Assembly (NCBI GenBank): GCA_003216835.1
Contig: QCIF01000002.1
Location: forward strand, 124,001-188,000
DNA from: Prochlorococcus sp. AG-402-K10
GTDB taxonomy: Bacteria > Cyanobacteriota > Cyanobacteriia > PCC-6307 > Cyanobiaceae
DNA: 64,000 nt
Direction of reading: 5' to 3'
The notes under the pieces: model-generated
The model's database searches: none
Seen by the model: only the letters and a program-made list of their open reading frames with translations
Told to the model about the DNA's origin: nothing
Part shown: positions 31,226 to 42,641 of the stretch, one piece after another
Layout of the letters: each line of letters opens with the position of its first letter
Position numbering within the stretch: position 1 is the stretch's first letter
Translations under genes and position numbers: made by a program

Positions 31226-31466
31226 AACCATCCCTACAAATCTTTCCGTGATCCATAGCCCAATTCAATAATGCAACCCTGTTTTTAGAACCTGTTTTAG
31301 TAAACATATTACTTACATGATTATCAACAGTTCTTTTACTAATAGTAAGTTTTACAGCTATTTCTTGATTTGTTAGCCCATCCGCTACTAAATCAATGAT
31401 CTCCATCTCTCTAGCGGAGAGACCCATCATATCAAGGTTGTTTACTTCTTCATCAACCATTTGCAT
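31188..31466 (-). CDS. Small LuxR-type regulator, PedR-like
   Basis: A 92-residue protein that is essentially one LuxR/NarL HTH domain: L-S-A-R-E-M-E-I-I-D-L-V-A-D-G, N-Q-E-I-A-V-K-L, and R-T-V-D-N-H-V-S-N-M-F. It has no receiver domain. The C-terminus carries cysteines in K-I-C-R-D-G-F-N-C-C. This size and the cysteine tail match PedR, a cyanobacterial regulator that senses photosynthetic electron transport through thiol chemistry. Orthology is inferred from memory of that family. It is divergent from metF with 77 bp between. Confidence 0.75.
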   Translation of the reverse strand: MQMVDEEVNNLDMMGLSAREMEIIDLVADGLTNQEIAVKLTISKRTVDNHVSNMFTKTGSKNRVALLNWAMDHGKICRDGFNCCSLPDSDQD

Positions 31467-31543
31467 TTAAACAGTTCCTTTTTTATATTAATTAAGTTTA
31501 GCAATCTCACTACACTTGTTAACCTAGTTGGAAACAAAAGCAA

Positions 31544-32434
31544 TTGAAATCAAAACTTCAGGAGACTTTAGAAAAAAAATCTAAAGTGATTACAGCAGAG
31601 TTAATGCCGCCAAGAGGTGGGGACCCCATAAGATCTCTTAAGATAGCACAACTTTTAAAAGATAAGGTACATGCTGTTAACATTACAGATGGAAGCAGAG
31701 CTGTAATGAGAATGTGTAGCTTGGCACTGTCCAAACTATTACTGGAAAATGGGGTAGAACCAATAATGCAAATCGCGTGCAGAGATCGTAATAAAATTGC
31801 TTTACAATCAGACATCCTAGGAGCTAATGCTTTAGGAATTAAAAATATCTTATGCATCACTGGTGATTCGGTAAAGGCTGGTGATCAACAAGATACAAAA
31901 GCTGTGCATGAGTTTGAATCAGTTAGATTATTAAGACAAATTCAAGCCTTTAATCAAGGCATTGATCCAACTTTTGAAGAACTTGCCGATCAAAGAACAA
32001 ATATATTTTCAGGTGCTGCAGCTAATCCAAACTTGAGGAATCAAAGAAGTTTACAAAGTAGAACGAGAAAGAAAAAAGAGGCAGGTGCAAATTTCCTACA
32101 AACTCAAATGATTATGGAAAGAAACTATTTAATAGAATTTTGTGAGAGAATTAGCAAGCCTCTTGATATACCAGTAATTGCAGGAGTATTTCTTTTAAAA
32201 TCATACAAAAACGCTCTCTTTATAAATAAGTACGTACCAGGGGCAAACATTCCTGAAAAGATTTTAAATCGTCTTAAAGATGCCAAAGACCCCTTAAAAG
32301 AAGGCATACAAATCGCTGCAGAGCAAGCTAAAGATTACATTAATATCGCAGAAGGTATTCATATCATGGCCGTTAAAGCAGAACATCTCATACCTAAGAT
32401 TATTGAGATGGCAGATATTAATCTGGAATATTAA
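31544..32434 (+). CDS. metF: Methylenetetrahydrofolate reductase family protein
   Basis: A 296-residue TIM-barrel protein of the MTHFR family, which reduces methylene-THF to methyl-THF for methionine synthesis with FAD. It shows T-A-E-L-M-P-P-R-G-G-D near residues 17-27 (the catalytic Glu region), H-A-V-N-I-T-D-G, I-A-C-R-D-R-N and I-L-C-I-T-G-D. A 30-residue basic stretch around R-S-L-Q-S-R-T-R-K-K-K is unlike E. coli MetF. The start is TTG 31544. The 3' end overlaps the convergent gene by 17 bases. Confidence 0.88.
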   Translation: MKSKLQETLEKKSKVITAELMPPRGGDPIRSLKIAQLLKDKVHAVNITDGSRAVMRMCSLALSKLLLENGVEPIMQIACRDRNKIALQSDILGANALGIKNILCITGDSVKAGDQQDTKAVHEFESVRLLRQIQAFNQGIDPTFEELADQRTNIFSGAAANPNLRNQRSLQSRTRKKKEAGANFLQTQMIMERNYLIEFCERISKPLDIPVIAGVFLLKSYKNALFINKYVPGANIPEKILNRLKDAKDPLKEGIQIAAEQAKDYINIAEGIHIMAVKAEHLIPKIIEMADINLEY

Positions 32435-33596
32435 TTAAATCTGTACCTAATAATTCTGCCATAGCTTTTTGCTGAGGAGAAGGCTCCGTCAGATCTGATC
32501 TTCTTGAATCCGTTATCAACCAATCCAAAGAGGCGTCTTGCAAATCAAAGTGATCTCCATTTTTACCTACACAATATCGCCCGAAAACTAACTTATCTAC
32601 AAGTTTAACCCCTTTACCTATTTTTGAATAATCAAAAATAATTGAATTATCAATAGTTGCGCCCTCACAAATACAACAACTTGGTCCAATCATTGCGGGG
32701 CCAATAATTGTTGCACCATCTTCTATTCTTGTCATTCCACCTATATAAACCGGTCCTGTAATATCAATTTTTTCCCAATTAGCAGCTACATTCAATCCAG
32801 TATAAACACCAGGTTTAATCTGTTTACCTGGAATTTCGACTTGTCTTACCTTACCTTGTAAGACATTACGTATAGCACTCCAATAATCTGGAACCTTACC
32901 AATATCTACCCATTCAAAATCCATAGGTAAGGCAAAAAATGGTAAATCCATTTCAACAAGTTTAGGAAATAGATCAGAACCAATATCAAATTTTTGGCCT
33001 GTTGGAATGTAATTAAAAATCTCAGGTTCAAAAAGATAAATTCCAGTATTTATAGAATCACTTAATGCATTATCTACAGTTGGCTTTTCCTGAAAGGCTT
33101 CTATTCGACCATTAGCATCTGAGACCACTACTCCATAACTAGATACTTGATCTTTAGTTACTTTTTTCGTTATTAAACTTGCAATGGCTCCTTTTTGCTT
33201 GTGTTTCTTTACTGCTTCAGTCAAATCTAAGTCAACTAAAGCATCACCACATAATACAACGAACGTTTCATCAAAAAAATTTTGAAAATCTTGAATTTTC
33301 TTTAATCCTCCTGCTGAGCCCAAAGCATCACCTATCAATTCTCCATCTTCAATTCTTCCTTCAAAGCTGTAAGCAATCTCTACACCAAATCTTTGCCCAT
33401 CTCTAAAATAATTTTCAATTTCTTCAGCAAGATGAGAAACATTAACCATAATTTCTTTAAAACCATGTTCTTTTAAAAGCTCTAAAAGAAACTCCATAAC
33501 AGGTTTTTGTAAAATCGGAATCATGGGTTTTGGAATTATATGCGTAATAGGCTGAACGCGCGTACCTTTTCCTGCTGCAAGTATCATTGCCTTCAT
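32418..33596 (-). CDS. Sugar-phosphate nucleotidyltransferase with C-terminal left-handed beta-helix
   Basis: A 392-residue protein. The N-terminus has the nucleotidyltransferase signature A-A-G-K-G-T-R-V-Q-P-I-T (7-18), then P-K-P-M-I-P and C-G-D-A-L-V-D. The C-terminal third has hexapeptide-like repeats (I-G-P-A-M-I-G-P). This layout fits mannose-1-phosphate guanylyltransferase-like or glucose-1-phosphate transferase enzymes used for cell-surface sugars, but the nucleotide and sugar cannot be decided from sequence. It is downstream of scpA on the same strand with a 49-bp gap. Confidence 0.85.
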   Translation of the reverse strand: MKAMILAAGKGTRVQPITHIIPKPMIPILQKPVMEFLLELLKEHGFKEIMVNVSHLAEEIENYFRDGQRFGVEIAYSFEGRIEDGELIGDALGSAGGLKKIQDFQNFFDETFVVLCGDALVDLDLTEAVKKHKQKGAIASLITKKVTKDQVSSYGVVVSDANGRIEAFQEKPTVDNALSDSINTGIYLFEPEIFNYIPTGQKFDIGSDLFPKLVEMDLPFFALPMDFEWVDIGKVPDYWSAIRNVLQGKVRQVEIPGKQIKPGVYTGLNVAANWEKIDITGPVYIGGMTRIEDGATIIGPAMIGPSCCICEGATIDNSIIFDYSKIGKGVKLVDKLVFGRYCVGKNGDHFDLQDASLDWLITDSRRSDLTEPSPQQKAMAELLGTDLINIPD

Positions 33597-33645
33597 CAGA
33601 TTAAAAACCTCGTTTCTAAGATTATACGTTATTATTACTTAACTA

Positions 33646-34467
33646 CTAAGCAGCTGACGAAGAGGTAATTGCTTCATCAAGATTTTCTATAGGCAATTGA
33701 GCCAAGCCTCCATCAGGAATTATTCTTTTAATTTGTATTGGGCCATAAAGAGAGTTTATTTGTTTAAGTTCAATTTTGTTTTCTGAATATAAAAATAACA
33801 AAGCCCAGAAGACACCAAGCCTATCCTTATCTAAGTCATTTTTTACGACTCCTTGCCATTTGTTGACTAAATATTCAAAATCTGTCCACTGTAATGCGTT
33901 TTCCCAACCATCAATAAATTTTCCTAATTCTTTAGTAGTTTCAGGTAGTTTCTCACGATGAGCTAAAGACTTTACTTGAGAAATTAGTGCCTTATCAGAA
34001 TATTTTTTATTTCTTTTTCTCTTCATTAGTAAAAGATCTTGAGTTTCTATAATCTCGGCAATAGATTCTAATTGACTTACAAGTTCCCCTAATGTTGATG
34101 TTCGTTTAAGAATTGGTTGCGCTACAGATCTTCGTCTGAGGTATTTTTCAGGATATTTTGGAATATCAAATCCTTGATTAATCCATTCTTGATTATCCAT
34201 TTCATAATCATCTTCCAATTCTGTTAAATCATCTTTGAAAACATCAGATTCTAAAACTTGAGCTTTTAAATTAACCAGAACTGAAGCTGCAAAAAATGCT
34301 TCACTTGTCTCAGCTAAATCTTTTTGATATGAATTATGTTTATGATGAGGTTTTTCTATAGTGCTTGTATATTGATCTAAAAAACTATCTATTACACTTA
34401 TTACATCAATATCCCATGGATCAAGATCACCTTTGCCAGCAGCATCTTGGAGAAACTTTATTAACAA
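33646..34467 (-). CDS. scpA: Segregation and condensation protein A
   Basis: ScpA is the kleisin that links SMC heads for chromosome condensation. The 273-residue protein has L-L-Q-D-A-A-type helix L-I-K-F-L-Q-D-A-A-G-K-G-D-L-D-P-W-D-I-D near its start, and a central linker with charged residues. The TTG start at 34467 looks internal. In-frame codons continue upstream as D-R-P-Q-L-G-P-R to a TAA at 34548-34546, and they fit the family's G-x-R-L entry to that helix. No ATG, GTG or TTG exists there; ATT at 34494 is the best candidate. scpB is not adjacent. Confidence 0.88.
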   Translation of the reverse strand: MLIKFLQDAAGKGDLDPWDIDVISVIDSFLDQYTSTIEKPHHKHNSYQKDLAETSEAFFAASVLVNLKAQVLESDVFKDDLTELEDDYEMDNQEWINQGFDIPKYPEKYLRRRSVAQPILKRTSTLGELVSQLESIAEIIETQDLLLMKRKRNKKYSDKALISQVKSLAHREKLPETTKELGKFIDGWENALQWTDFEYLVNKWQGVVKNDLDKDRLGVFWALLFLYSENKIELKQINSLYGPIQIKRIIPDGGLAQLPIENLDEAITSSSAA

Positions 34468-34590
34468 TCTAGGTCCTAACTGTGGCCTATCAATAGAATT
34501 TGAATTAGATACTTTAGATAGATTAAATCTACCTACAAGATATCTTTATATCGATCTTAATGTCAAAAAACATTGTATAAATTTAAACAA

Positions 34591-36231
34591 TCATATTTTT
34601 GGAGCTTTAAATATCTCATTCTTGTTATTACCTGAAAAAATATTTGTTTTCACAGCACTTTTAACTGCATTTAAATCCCTATCAACTAAGTTATTAATCG
34701 AAGCCAAATAACTCTCTGTAACTAACCTAGGGTATAAACCTATTCCAATTATTGGCAAAAGTAAACAGGCAATTATATAAACCTCTCTAGGTTCTGCATC
34801 AACTAGTTTTCGTTTTTCAGTTAATGTAGGATTTTCTTTACCAAAGAAAATTTCCCGTAACATAGAAAGCAGATAAATAGGAGTGAGTATAACGCCTATT
34901 GCTGCTAAGGAAGCCAACACAATTCTAAAAGGCAGTGTATATACTTCATCAGTAACAAATCCTGTAAATACCATTAATTCAGAAACGAATCCGCTCATTC
35001 CTGGCAAAGCAAGTGATGCTAGAGAACAAGCAGTCCACAAAGCAAACATAATTCGCATTTTTTGTCCTACACCACTCATTTCGTCAAGTTTAAGAGTTTT
35101 GGTCCGATCATAAGTAGCTCCCACCAGAAAGAATAAACTAGCCCCAATTAACCCATGACTAATCATTTGAAGCATTGCTCCACTTGTACCAAGACTGCTA
35201 AAACTTCCTATTCCAATCAAAACAAAGCCCATATGACTAATTGAACTGTATGCAATTTTTCTTTTGAGATTTCTTTGTGCGAAAGAAGTTAGTGCTGCAT
35301 AAATTATATTGACCACCCCAAGCACAATTAATAAAGGAGCAAATTGCGCATGAGCTAAAGGTAGTAATTGCGCATTAAATCTCAAAAGAGCATATCCACC
35401 CATCTTTAATAGAATACCGGCAAGAAGCATATGCACTGGCGCCGTTGCTTCTCCATGAGCGTCTGGGAGCCAGGTATGAAGTGGGACTATTGGAAGTTTC
35501 ACTCCAAATGCAATTAGCAGTCCTACATAACACAGTATTTGAAACTTTTGACTAAAATCTTGATTTGCTAAATGCGAGAATTCAAAATTAGGAATTTCTG
35601 TCCCGTAAAACCCCATTGCTAATCCTGCTAAAAGAATAAATATCGAACTTCCAGCTGTATAAATAATGAATTTTGTAGCTGCATATTGTCTATTTTTCCC
35701 ACCCCAGATAGCTAAAAGTAAATATACAGGGATTAATTCAAGTTCCCAAGTAAGAAAGAATAAAAGCATATCTTGGACAGCAAACACGGCTATTTGCCCC
35801 CCATCCATTATTAATATTAAAAAGAAAAATAACTTTGGTTTAAACTTGACTGGCCAGGCAGCTAGAACTGCTAAAGCAGTTATAAAACTAGTTAGTAATA
35901 TTAATGGCATAGATATCCCATCAGCACCAACAGTCCAAGTAAGACCTAGATTAGGAAGCCAATTTAAACTTTCTTTGAGTTGGACATTTTCATCATTAAT
36001 ATCAAAACCAGTTATATAAGAACCTACGGTAATTAAAAAAGTTATTAACGCTATATACAAAGCAAACCATCTTACTTCTTTACCCTCTCCTTTATCAGGG
36101 AAAAACGGGATTACAAATGCACTTGCAATTGGGAAAAGGATAGAGGCCGATAGCCAAGGAAAGTTAGATAAGCCAGCGTCAAGCGTTCCTAAGGTTTGAT
36201 TCGCAAAATGTGTAAAAAAATTAATGCTCAA
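34591..36231 (-). CDS. ndhD: NAD(P)H-quinone oxidoreductase chain 4 (NdhD1-type)
   Basis: An antiporter-like proton-pumping membrane subunit of NDH-1 (546 residues, about 14 helices). Conserved blocks are [11 protein letters not shown] in TM5 with its key Glu, [17 protein letters not shown] in TM7-8, and I-S-H-M-G-F-V-L. It follows ndhF on the same strand with 85 bp between, as in the respiratory/cyclic NDH-1 type rather than the CO2-uptake forms, which this lineage is known to lack. Confidence 0.95.
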   Translation of the reverse strand: MSINFFTHFANQTLGTLDAGLSNFPWLSASILFPIASAFVIPFFPDKGEGKEVRWFALYIALITFLITVGSYITGFDINDENVQLKESLNWLPNLGLTWTVGADGISMPLILLTSFITALAVLAAWPVKFKPKLFFFLILIMDGGQIAVFAVQDMLLFFLTWELELIPVYLLLAIWGGKNRQYAATKFIIYTAGSSIFILLAGLAMGFYGTEIPNFEFSHLANQDFSQKFQILCYVGLLIAFGVKLPIVPLHTWLPDAHGEATAPVHMLLAGILLKMGGYALLRFNAQLLPLAHAQFAPLLIVLGVVNIIYAALTSFAQRNLKRKIAYSSISHMGFVLIGIGSFSSLGTSGAMLQMISHGLIGASLFFLVGATYDRTKTLKLDEMSGVGQKMRIMFALWTACSLASLALPGMSGFVSELMVFTGFVTDEVYTLPFRIVLASLAAIGVILTPIYLLSMLREIFFGKENPTLTEKRKLVDAEPREVYIIACLLLPIIGIGLYPRLVTESYLASINNLVDRDLNAVKSAVKTNIFSGNNKNEIFKAPKI

Positions 36232-36316
36232 TTTAACAAGAAATTCATCTTAAATAGAGTCTAGAAATTTTCTGTATTTTTTCACCCCTATGAACAGTGA
36301 AGACACACATTTGTAA

Positions 36317-38344
36317 TTAAGACACTGAAGGAGATTGGAAGCCAAATATAGCTACTAATAAAATTACACCTCCAAACACTATAAGAGCATAAAATTGAGC
36401 TCTACCAGTTTCAAAATATTTCAAACCTTCTCCACTGCCTAAAGTGACAAGTCCAGTCAAATTGACCACCCCGTCAACAACTTTCGAATCAACTTCTAAT
36501 ACCTCTTTAGCAAGTTTTCTACTTCCCTTAACAAAAAGTTTTTCATTAATATCGTCTAAATACCATTTTTTTGATAAGAATTTATTAATGGCTGGGAACT
36601 TTTGAGCAAATAGAATTGATAAATTAAGTTTGCGAGCAAAATAAGCTTGATATGCAATCGTTATACCTATTGATGCGACAACAATTGACGCTATTGCTAA
36701 AGGTAAAAATTCTTTTAATTCAAAAGCTTGAGCAGCAACCTCAGCTTCTTCAGGATCTAGCAAATTTGCGAATTTACTATCCCAAGGAAGGCCCATAAAA
36801 CCAATAATTACTGAAGGCACCGCAAGAAATACTAATGGGAATGTCATTGACCATGGAGACTCATGAAGCGAACCATGTTTTTGATCCCCATGTTCTTCTT
36901 CGCTTTCTTCATCTAAAGAAATTTCAGAGGCTACTAAAAGTTCTTTTTGTAACTCTTTATTATCTCCCCTAAAGTCTCCTTCAAATGTCAAGAAATAAAG
37001 TCTAAACATATAAAATGCTGTCATACCAGCAGTTAAAAGTCCTATCAACCAAAACACAGGAAATGAAATAAATGCATTTCCCAGTATTTCATCTTTACTC
37101 CAGAATCCAGCTAATGGAGGGATACCGCTTATTGCTACACAACCTATTAAAAAAGTTGCAGATGTATATGGCATTTTCTTTCTTAATCCTCCCATTAATC
37201 TCATATCTTGAGCTAACACAGGCTGATGGCCTACAACTTCTTCCATTGCATGAATTACTGATCCAGACCCCAAAAACAACATTGCTTTGAAGCAAGCATG
37301 TGTTATTAAGTGAAAAATTCCTGCTATTGGGGCACCGCAACCCATTGCAAGCATCATATAACCAAGCTGTGAAACCGTACTGTAGGCCAAACCCTTTTTT
37401 AGATCCATTTGGGTTAATGCAATAGAAGCACCTAAAAAACAGGTAATAGTACCAACTAAAGCAATAATAAATTGAATCTCAGAGAATAATGAGTACAAAG
37501 GTTGAAGTCTCGCAACTAGGAATATTCCTGCTGCAACCATAGTAGCTGCATGTATAAGGGCAGAAATAGGAGTAGGACCTTCCATAGCATCAGGCAACCA
37601 AACATGCAAAGGAAACTGAGCTGATTTTGCCATTGGGCCTAAAAAAACTAAAAAACAAAGGATTAACGCAGCCCATATTGGTAATGAATTTTCAGAGATT
37701 GATTTAGATATTCCTAAAGCTATCTCATTAAAATCAAAACTATTCGTTGCCCAGAATAAACCTAAAATACCTAGTAATAAGCCAAAGTCTCCAACTCTGT
37801 TAACTACAAATGCTTTTTGAGCAGCATGTGCAGCACCATCTCTGTCATACCAAAAACCAACCAATAAATAAGAACACATTCCAACTAATTCCCAGAAAAC
37901 ATAAATCTCTAACAAATTTGGACTTATTATCAATCCCATCATTGAGCTACTAAATAACGCTAAGTATGTAAAAAACCTTACGTATCCTTTGTCATGAGAC
38001 ATATAACCATGGGAATAAATCATGACTAGCAACGTTATTGTAGTTACTAAAGCAAGCATGACACTACCCAGAGGATCAAGAATGAAACCCATAGGGATTG
38101 TAAAATCACCCGCACTAGCCCAAACAAATAATTTTTCTACTGATTGATAACCATTCACTTGTTCAAGAAGAGCCTTATAACTAATTACTGCCGAAACACC
38201 TACAAAGGAAATTAAACTGATAGAAACTATTTCTCTAGCATTATTAATTTTCTTATTGATACTTATTAATCCCAAACCAGAAAGAACTGCCCCAATAAGA
38301 GGAAAAACAGGAATTAACCAGGCAATTTCTGAAGCTTGAGGCAT
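36317..38344 (-). CDS. ndhF: NAD(P)H-quinone oxidoreductase chain 5 (NdhF1-type)
   Basis: The largest antiporter-like subunit of NDH-1, with 675 residues. It has W-E-L-V-G-M-C-S-Y-L-L in TM5, F-P-L-H-V-W-L-P-D-A-M-E-G-P-T-P near TM7-8, and H-A-A-T-M-V-A-A-G. A charged cytoplasmic loop (around E-E-S-E-E-E-H-G-D) and a long C-terminal lateral helix region follow, as expected for NdhF. It is upstream of ndhD on the same strand, so the two form a transcription unit. Confidence 0.96.
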   Translation of the reverse strand: MPQASEIAWLIPVFPLIGAVLSGLGLISINKKINNAREIVSISLISFVGVSAVISYKALLEQVNGYQSVEKLFVWASAGDFTIPMGFILDPLGSVMLALVTTITLLVMIYSHGYMSHDKGYVRFFTYLALFSSSMMGLIISPNLLEIYVFWELVGMCSYLLVGFWYDRDGAAHAAQKAFVVNRVGDFGLLLGILGLFWATNSFDFNEIALGISKSISENSLPIWAALILCFLVFLGPMAKSAQFPLHVWLPDAMEGPTPISALIHAATMVAAGIFLVARLQPLYSLFSEIQFIIALVGTITCFLGASIALTQMDLKKGLAYSTVSQLGYMMLAMGCGAPIAGIFHLITHACFKAMLFLGSGSVIHAMEEVVGHQPVLAQDMRLMGGLRKKMPYTSATFLIGCVAISGIPPLAGFWSKDEILGNAFISFPVFWLIGLLTAGMTAFYMFRLYFLTFEGDFRGDNKELQKELLVASEISLDEESEEEHGDQKHGSLHESPWSMTFPLVFLAVPSVIIGFMGLPWDSKFANLLDPEEAEVAAQAFELKEFLPLAIASIVVASIGITIAYQAYFARKLNLSILFAQKFPAINKFLSKKWYLDDINEKLFVKGSRKLAKEVLEVDSKVVDGVVNLTGLVTLGSGEGLKYFETGRAQFYALIVFGGVILLVAIFGFQSPSVS

Positions 38345-38378
38345 TTTTTAAAAAAACTTTTAAATTGATTTTAAACTG

Positions 38379-39107
38379 TTAATTGAGAAATTCCGACAAA
38401 AATGATGAATTAAATGTTTTTACAGCAATATTTATGTATTGATGAGACCACCAAAGTACTGCTATCGCAATTAATATTCCAAGTTGGGATAATTTGAAAA
38501 ATTCTTTAATTTTAAAAGTTTGTCTCCCCTCAATTATTGCCATAAATGGAATAATTGAAGTGCTTTCTTTAAATTGATAAAATTCACCTCCAAATTTTGT
38601 TTCCAATCTCTTATCACCATGCCAAATCGCAAAAATATGATGCAAAATCAACCCTAGAGAAGTTACTAATGTGAATGATGTTCCAATCCATAGAGTATGA
38701 GCAAAACACCAAATTATCTGTCCAAATGCTTGTGGGTGCCGAGTAATTCGCATTATTCCACTTCCGTAAATCCTAACTTGTGGTTTCAAAACTGAAGGAA
38801 TTTCTAATAAATTATAAGTAGCAGGATATAAAAATAAGAAACTTATGGCAGTTAAAAACCAAACCAACAAAAAAACAAAGCTATTTCCTTGAAAATTCCA
38901 TAATCTAATTCCGTCATATCTATGAGACAAAAAATAACTGATAAGAATAATTGCTGACGGTAAACTTAAGGAAACAAAACATAATCTCCATAATCTTGCA
39001 CCCATGATAGATTCTGCTTTACTTCTTAAAGCAGCTCCACCACTATGAATAACGGCAAAAACAATTATTAAGAGAAAGATTATTAAAGAAGTTCTGTGCG
39101 TCTCCAT
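38379..39107 (-). CDS. NnrU-family membrane protein, possible 15-cis-zeta-carotene isomerase (Z-ISO)
   Basis: A 242-residue protein with about six membrane helices. It begins H-S-G-G-A-A-L-R-S-K-A-E near residue 21 and has R-I-T-R-H-P-Q-A-F-G-Q-I-I-W-C-F-A-H and I-F-A-I-W-H-G-D-K-R. These match the NnrU family. Plant Z-ISO, a heme-containing carotene isomerase, belongs to this family, and conserved histidines (H21, and the R-H-P, A-H and W-H-G-D ones) are candidate heme ligands. The link to carotenoids here is an inference supported by phytoene desaturase and synthase genes 2 to 5 kb away. It is 34 bp upstream of ndhF on the same strand. Confidence 0.78.
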   Translation of the reverse strand: METHRTSLIIFLLIIVFAVIHSGGAALRSKAESIMGARLWRLCFVSLSLPSAIILISYFLSHRYDGIRLWNFQGNSFVFLLVWFLTAISFLFLYPATYNLLEIPSVLKPQVRIYGSGIMRITRHPQAFGQIIWCFAHTLWIGTSFTLVTSLGLILHHIFAIWHGDKRLETKFGGEFYQFKESTSIIPFMAIIEGRQTFKIKEFFKLSQLGILIAIAVLWWSHQYINIAVKTFNSSFLSEFLN

Positions 39108-39191
39108 ATATTTAGATAATTTAAATAATCTATTCTTAACAAGAATACGTTTAGGTATTAGAATTATATAATTATATTGTAGGCATAATAG

Positions 39192-40136
39192 ATGCCCGAA
39201 TTACCATTTACTCTTGACCAATTAAGAATATTAAAAGCTATAGCAGCTGAAGGAAGTTTCAAAAAAGCTGCTGATTTGTTGTACGTAACCCAACCAGCTG
39301 TAAGTTTGCAAATACAAAATCTAGAAAAACAACTTGAAATTACAATTTTCGATAGGGGAGGTAGAAAGGCTCTTCTAACCGAAGGAGGAAGACTATTACT
39401 AGAATACTGCGAAAGAATTTTGAATCAATGCGATGAAGCTTGCAAAGCAATCGAAGATTTAAATAGTTTAAAAGGAGGAACACTCATAATTGGAGCCAGT
39501 CAAACTACAGGAACTTACTTAATGCCAAGAATGATAGGATTGTTTCGCCAAGCATATCCTGATGTATCAGTTCAGCTAAAAGTTCACAGTACTAGAAGAA
39601 CTGGCTGGAGTGTTGCTAATGGTCAAATCGACTTAGCTATTATTGGAGGACAGTTGCCAGGAGATCTAGAAAATTTATTACAAATTATTCCTTATGCAAC
39701 AGATGAATTAGCACTAGTATTGCCCATAAGTCACCCTCTTACTAATAAAAAAGAACTTTTAAAAGAAGATCTATACAAATTAAATTTTGTCACACTAGAT
39801 TCTCAATCTACAACTAGAAAAGTTGTTGACAAACTACTCAAAGATTCTGGACTAGAGATTCAAAGATTAAAAATAGAAATGGAACTGAACTCTCTTGAGG
39901 CAATCAAGAATGCAGTGCAAGCAGGTCTAGGCGCCTCTTTTGTTCCTGTTGTTTCTATTGAGAGAGAATTAGCAGGTGGTACAATTCACAAGGCCAAAAT
40001 TGCTGACTTAGAGGTTAAAAGAGAGCTTAAATTAATTACCAATCCATCAAGATACACCTCAAGGGCATCGCAAGTTTTCAAGAAGAATATATTGCCACAA
40101 TTTGCCAGTTCAGAGAGTCCATTAAGAAAAATATAA
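39192..40136 (+). CDS. LysR-type transcriptional regulator, RbcR/CbbR-like
   Basis: A 314-residue LysR regulator. The N-terminal winged HTH reads [32 protein letters not shown] and F-D-R. The effector domain starts [16 protein letters not shown] and has [10 protein letters not shown]. It resembles cyanobacterial and plastid RbcR, which acts on RuBisCO and carbon-uptake genes. It is divergent from the NnrU-ndhF-ndhD run (84 bp between), so local control of NDH-1 genes is also possible. Confidence 0.87.
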   Translation: MPELPFTLDQLRILKAIAAEGSFKKAADLLYVTQPAVSLQIQNLEKQLEITIFDRGGRKALLTEGGRLLLEYCERILNQCDEACKAIEDLNSLKGGTLIIGASQTTGTYLMPRMIGLFRQAYPDVSVQLKVHSTRRTGWSVANGQIDLAIIGGQLPGDLENLLQIIPYATDELALVLPISHPLTNKKELLKEDLYKLNFVTLDSQSTTRKVVDKLLKDSGLEIQRLKIEMELNSLEAIKNAVQAGLGASFVPVVSIERELAGGTIHKAKIADLEVKRELKLITNPSRYTSRASQVFKKNILPQFASSESPLRKI

Positions 40137-40142
40137 TTTTAC

Positions 40143-40763
40143 TCAGAACTGAATTGCTTCTTTATTAATTCCTACGCCTCCATCTTCTGCTTGACCATCT
40201 CCCTTGATAATGAACTTATTCTCATTTACATCAGTCTGATAAACACATTTAACTATTGGTTTATCTCTTATAGATCCAATATATGCAAAAGTATTCATTC
40301 TTTGCTTACATTCTCTAACATCTTCATTACTGATAGCTCCTTGTTTTTGCAAAACAGTCCAATTCTCCCTACGAATTACGCAGCCAGGTTGCAGCGCTGG
40401 TTGTGTTACAAAGCTTGTTGAGGGATTAAGGGTTGTATACATTTCAACATCAATAACAAAAGCGCTTGCCCCCCATTGTCTACAGAATTCAGGATCTGGA
40501 ACAGCCATATCTAATTGTTGTTGACTAGCTATATTTCCTTGTCCACCATCTGTTGTGCTAGTTATTGCGCTACCAATGCCAACTCCTAAAATTAATACAC
40601 CTGCAAGGATAGCAATCGTTCCCGTATTTAAATTAATTTTTTGTTCAGTACCAGAAGATAATCTTTTATTTCTTTGCATGTAATCAGCTCCCTCTCTTGA
40701 GGATGAGGAATAATATCCTCTATTAGGGCCTCTTCCTGGCCTTCTGTTTGAATATCTATTCAC
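40143..40763 (-). CDS. DUF3172 single-pass membrane protein
   Basis: A 206-residue protein with a basic, Arg/Gly/Tyr-rich N-terminus ([11 protein letters not shown]), one membrane helix near 50-68 and a C-terminal domain with [15 protein letters not shown] and four cysteines. This fits cyanobacterial DUF3172, of unknown function. Its start overlaps the ndhM stop by four bases, so it is translated with ndhM. The cysteines lie on the predicted lumenal or periplasmic side and could form disulfides. Confidence 0.78.
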   Translation of the reverse strand: MNRYSNRRPGRGPNRGYYSSSSREGADYMQRNKRLSSGTEQKINLNTGTIAILAGVLILGVGIGSAITSTTDGGQGNIASQQQLDMAVPDPEFCRQWGASAFVIDVEMYTTLNPSTSFVTQPALQPGCVIRRENWTVLQKQGAISNEDVRECKQRMNTFAYIGSIRDKPIVKCVYQTDVNENKFIIKGDGQAEDGGVGINKEAIQF

Positions 40764-41107
40764 AGCTCTTCATTTGTCTTTGGTAAACCCATTGAATAAT
40801 TCATAACTCTACATTCTGGGTTATAACTTAATTGACCATCTTGTAGCAAACTTTTAATTAATCCTTCAATCTCTGAACCGATTTTGCGAAGTTCATAGTC
40901 ATCTAAATTTTTTCCTGCTCTCTCTTTAATAAGCTCATTGAATTTTTGATTTATTTTATTTATAGAATTCTCATTCCAAATAAACTCATTATCAGGATCC
41001 AAATCAAGCGTTAGTTTATTTGGATGGAATTGTAAATCATTATTTATAACCTCAGCTGTAAAGATTCTGACATGTCTGGTAGTTGATTTTAAAAGCATTT
41101 TTTCCAT
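40760..41107 (-). CDS. ndhM: NAD(P)H-quinone oxidoreductase subunit M
   Basis: NdhM is an oxygenic-photosynthesis-specific peripheral subunit of NDH-1 and has no homologue in E. coli complex I. The 115-residue protein has the family landmarks: [25 protein letters not shown]-x-W, and the C-terminal [15 protein letters not shown]. It is divergent from the phytoene desaturase gene with 90 bp between. It is the eighth ndh gene in the window. Confidence 0.93.
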   Translation of the reverse strand: MEKMLLKSTTRHVRIFTAEVINNDLQFHPNKLTLDLDPDNEFIWNENSINKINQKFNELIKERAGKNLDDYELRKIGSEIEGLIKSLLQDGQLSYNPECRVMNYSMGLPKTNEEL

Positions 41108-41155
41108 AATTTTAAGAAATAATCAACAAAAAAAACTATTATGTTCTAACTTTAG

Positions 41156-42595
<1,440 letters not shown>

Positions 42596-42641
42596 AAACA
42601 CCTAAAATAATATCCAACCTTTCTATACAAAAAAAACTTTT

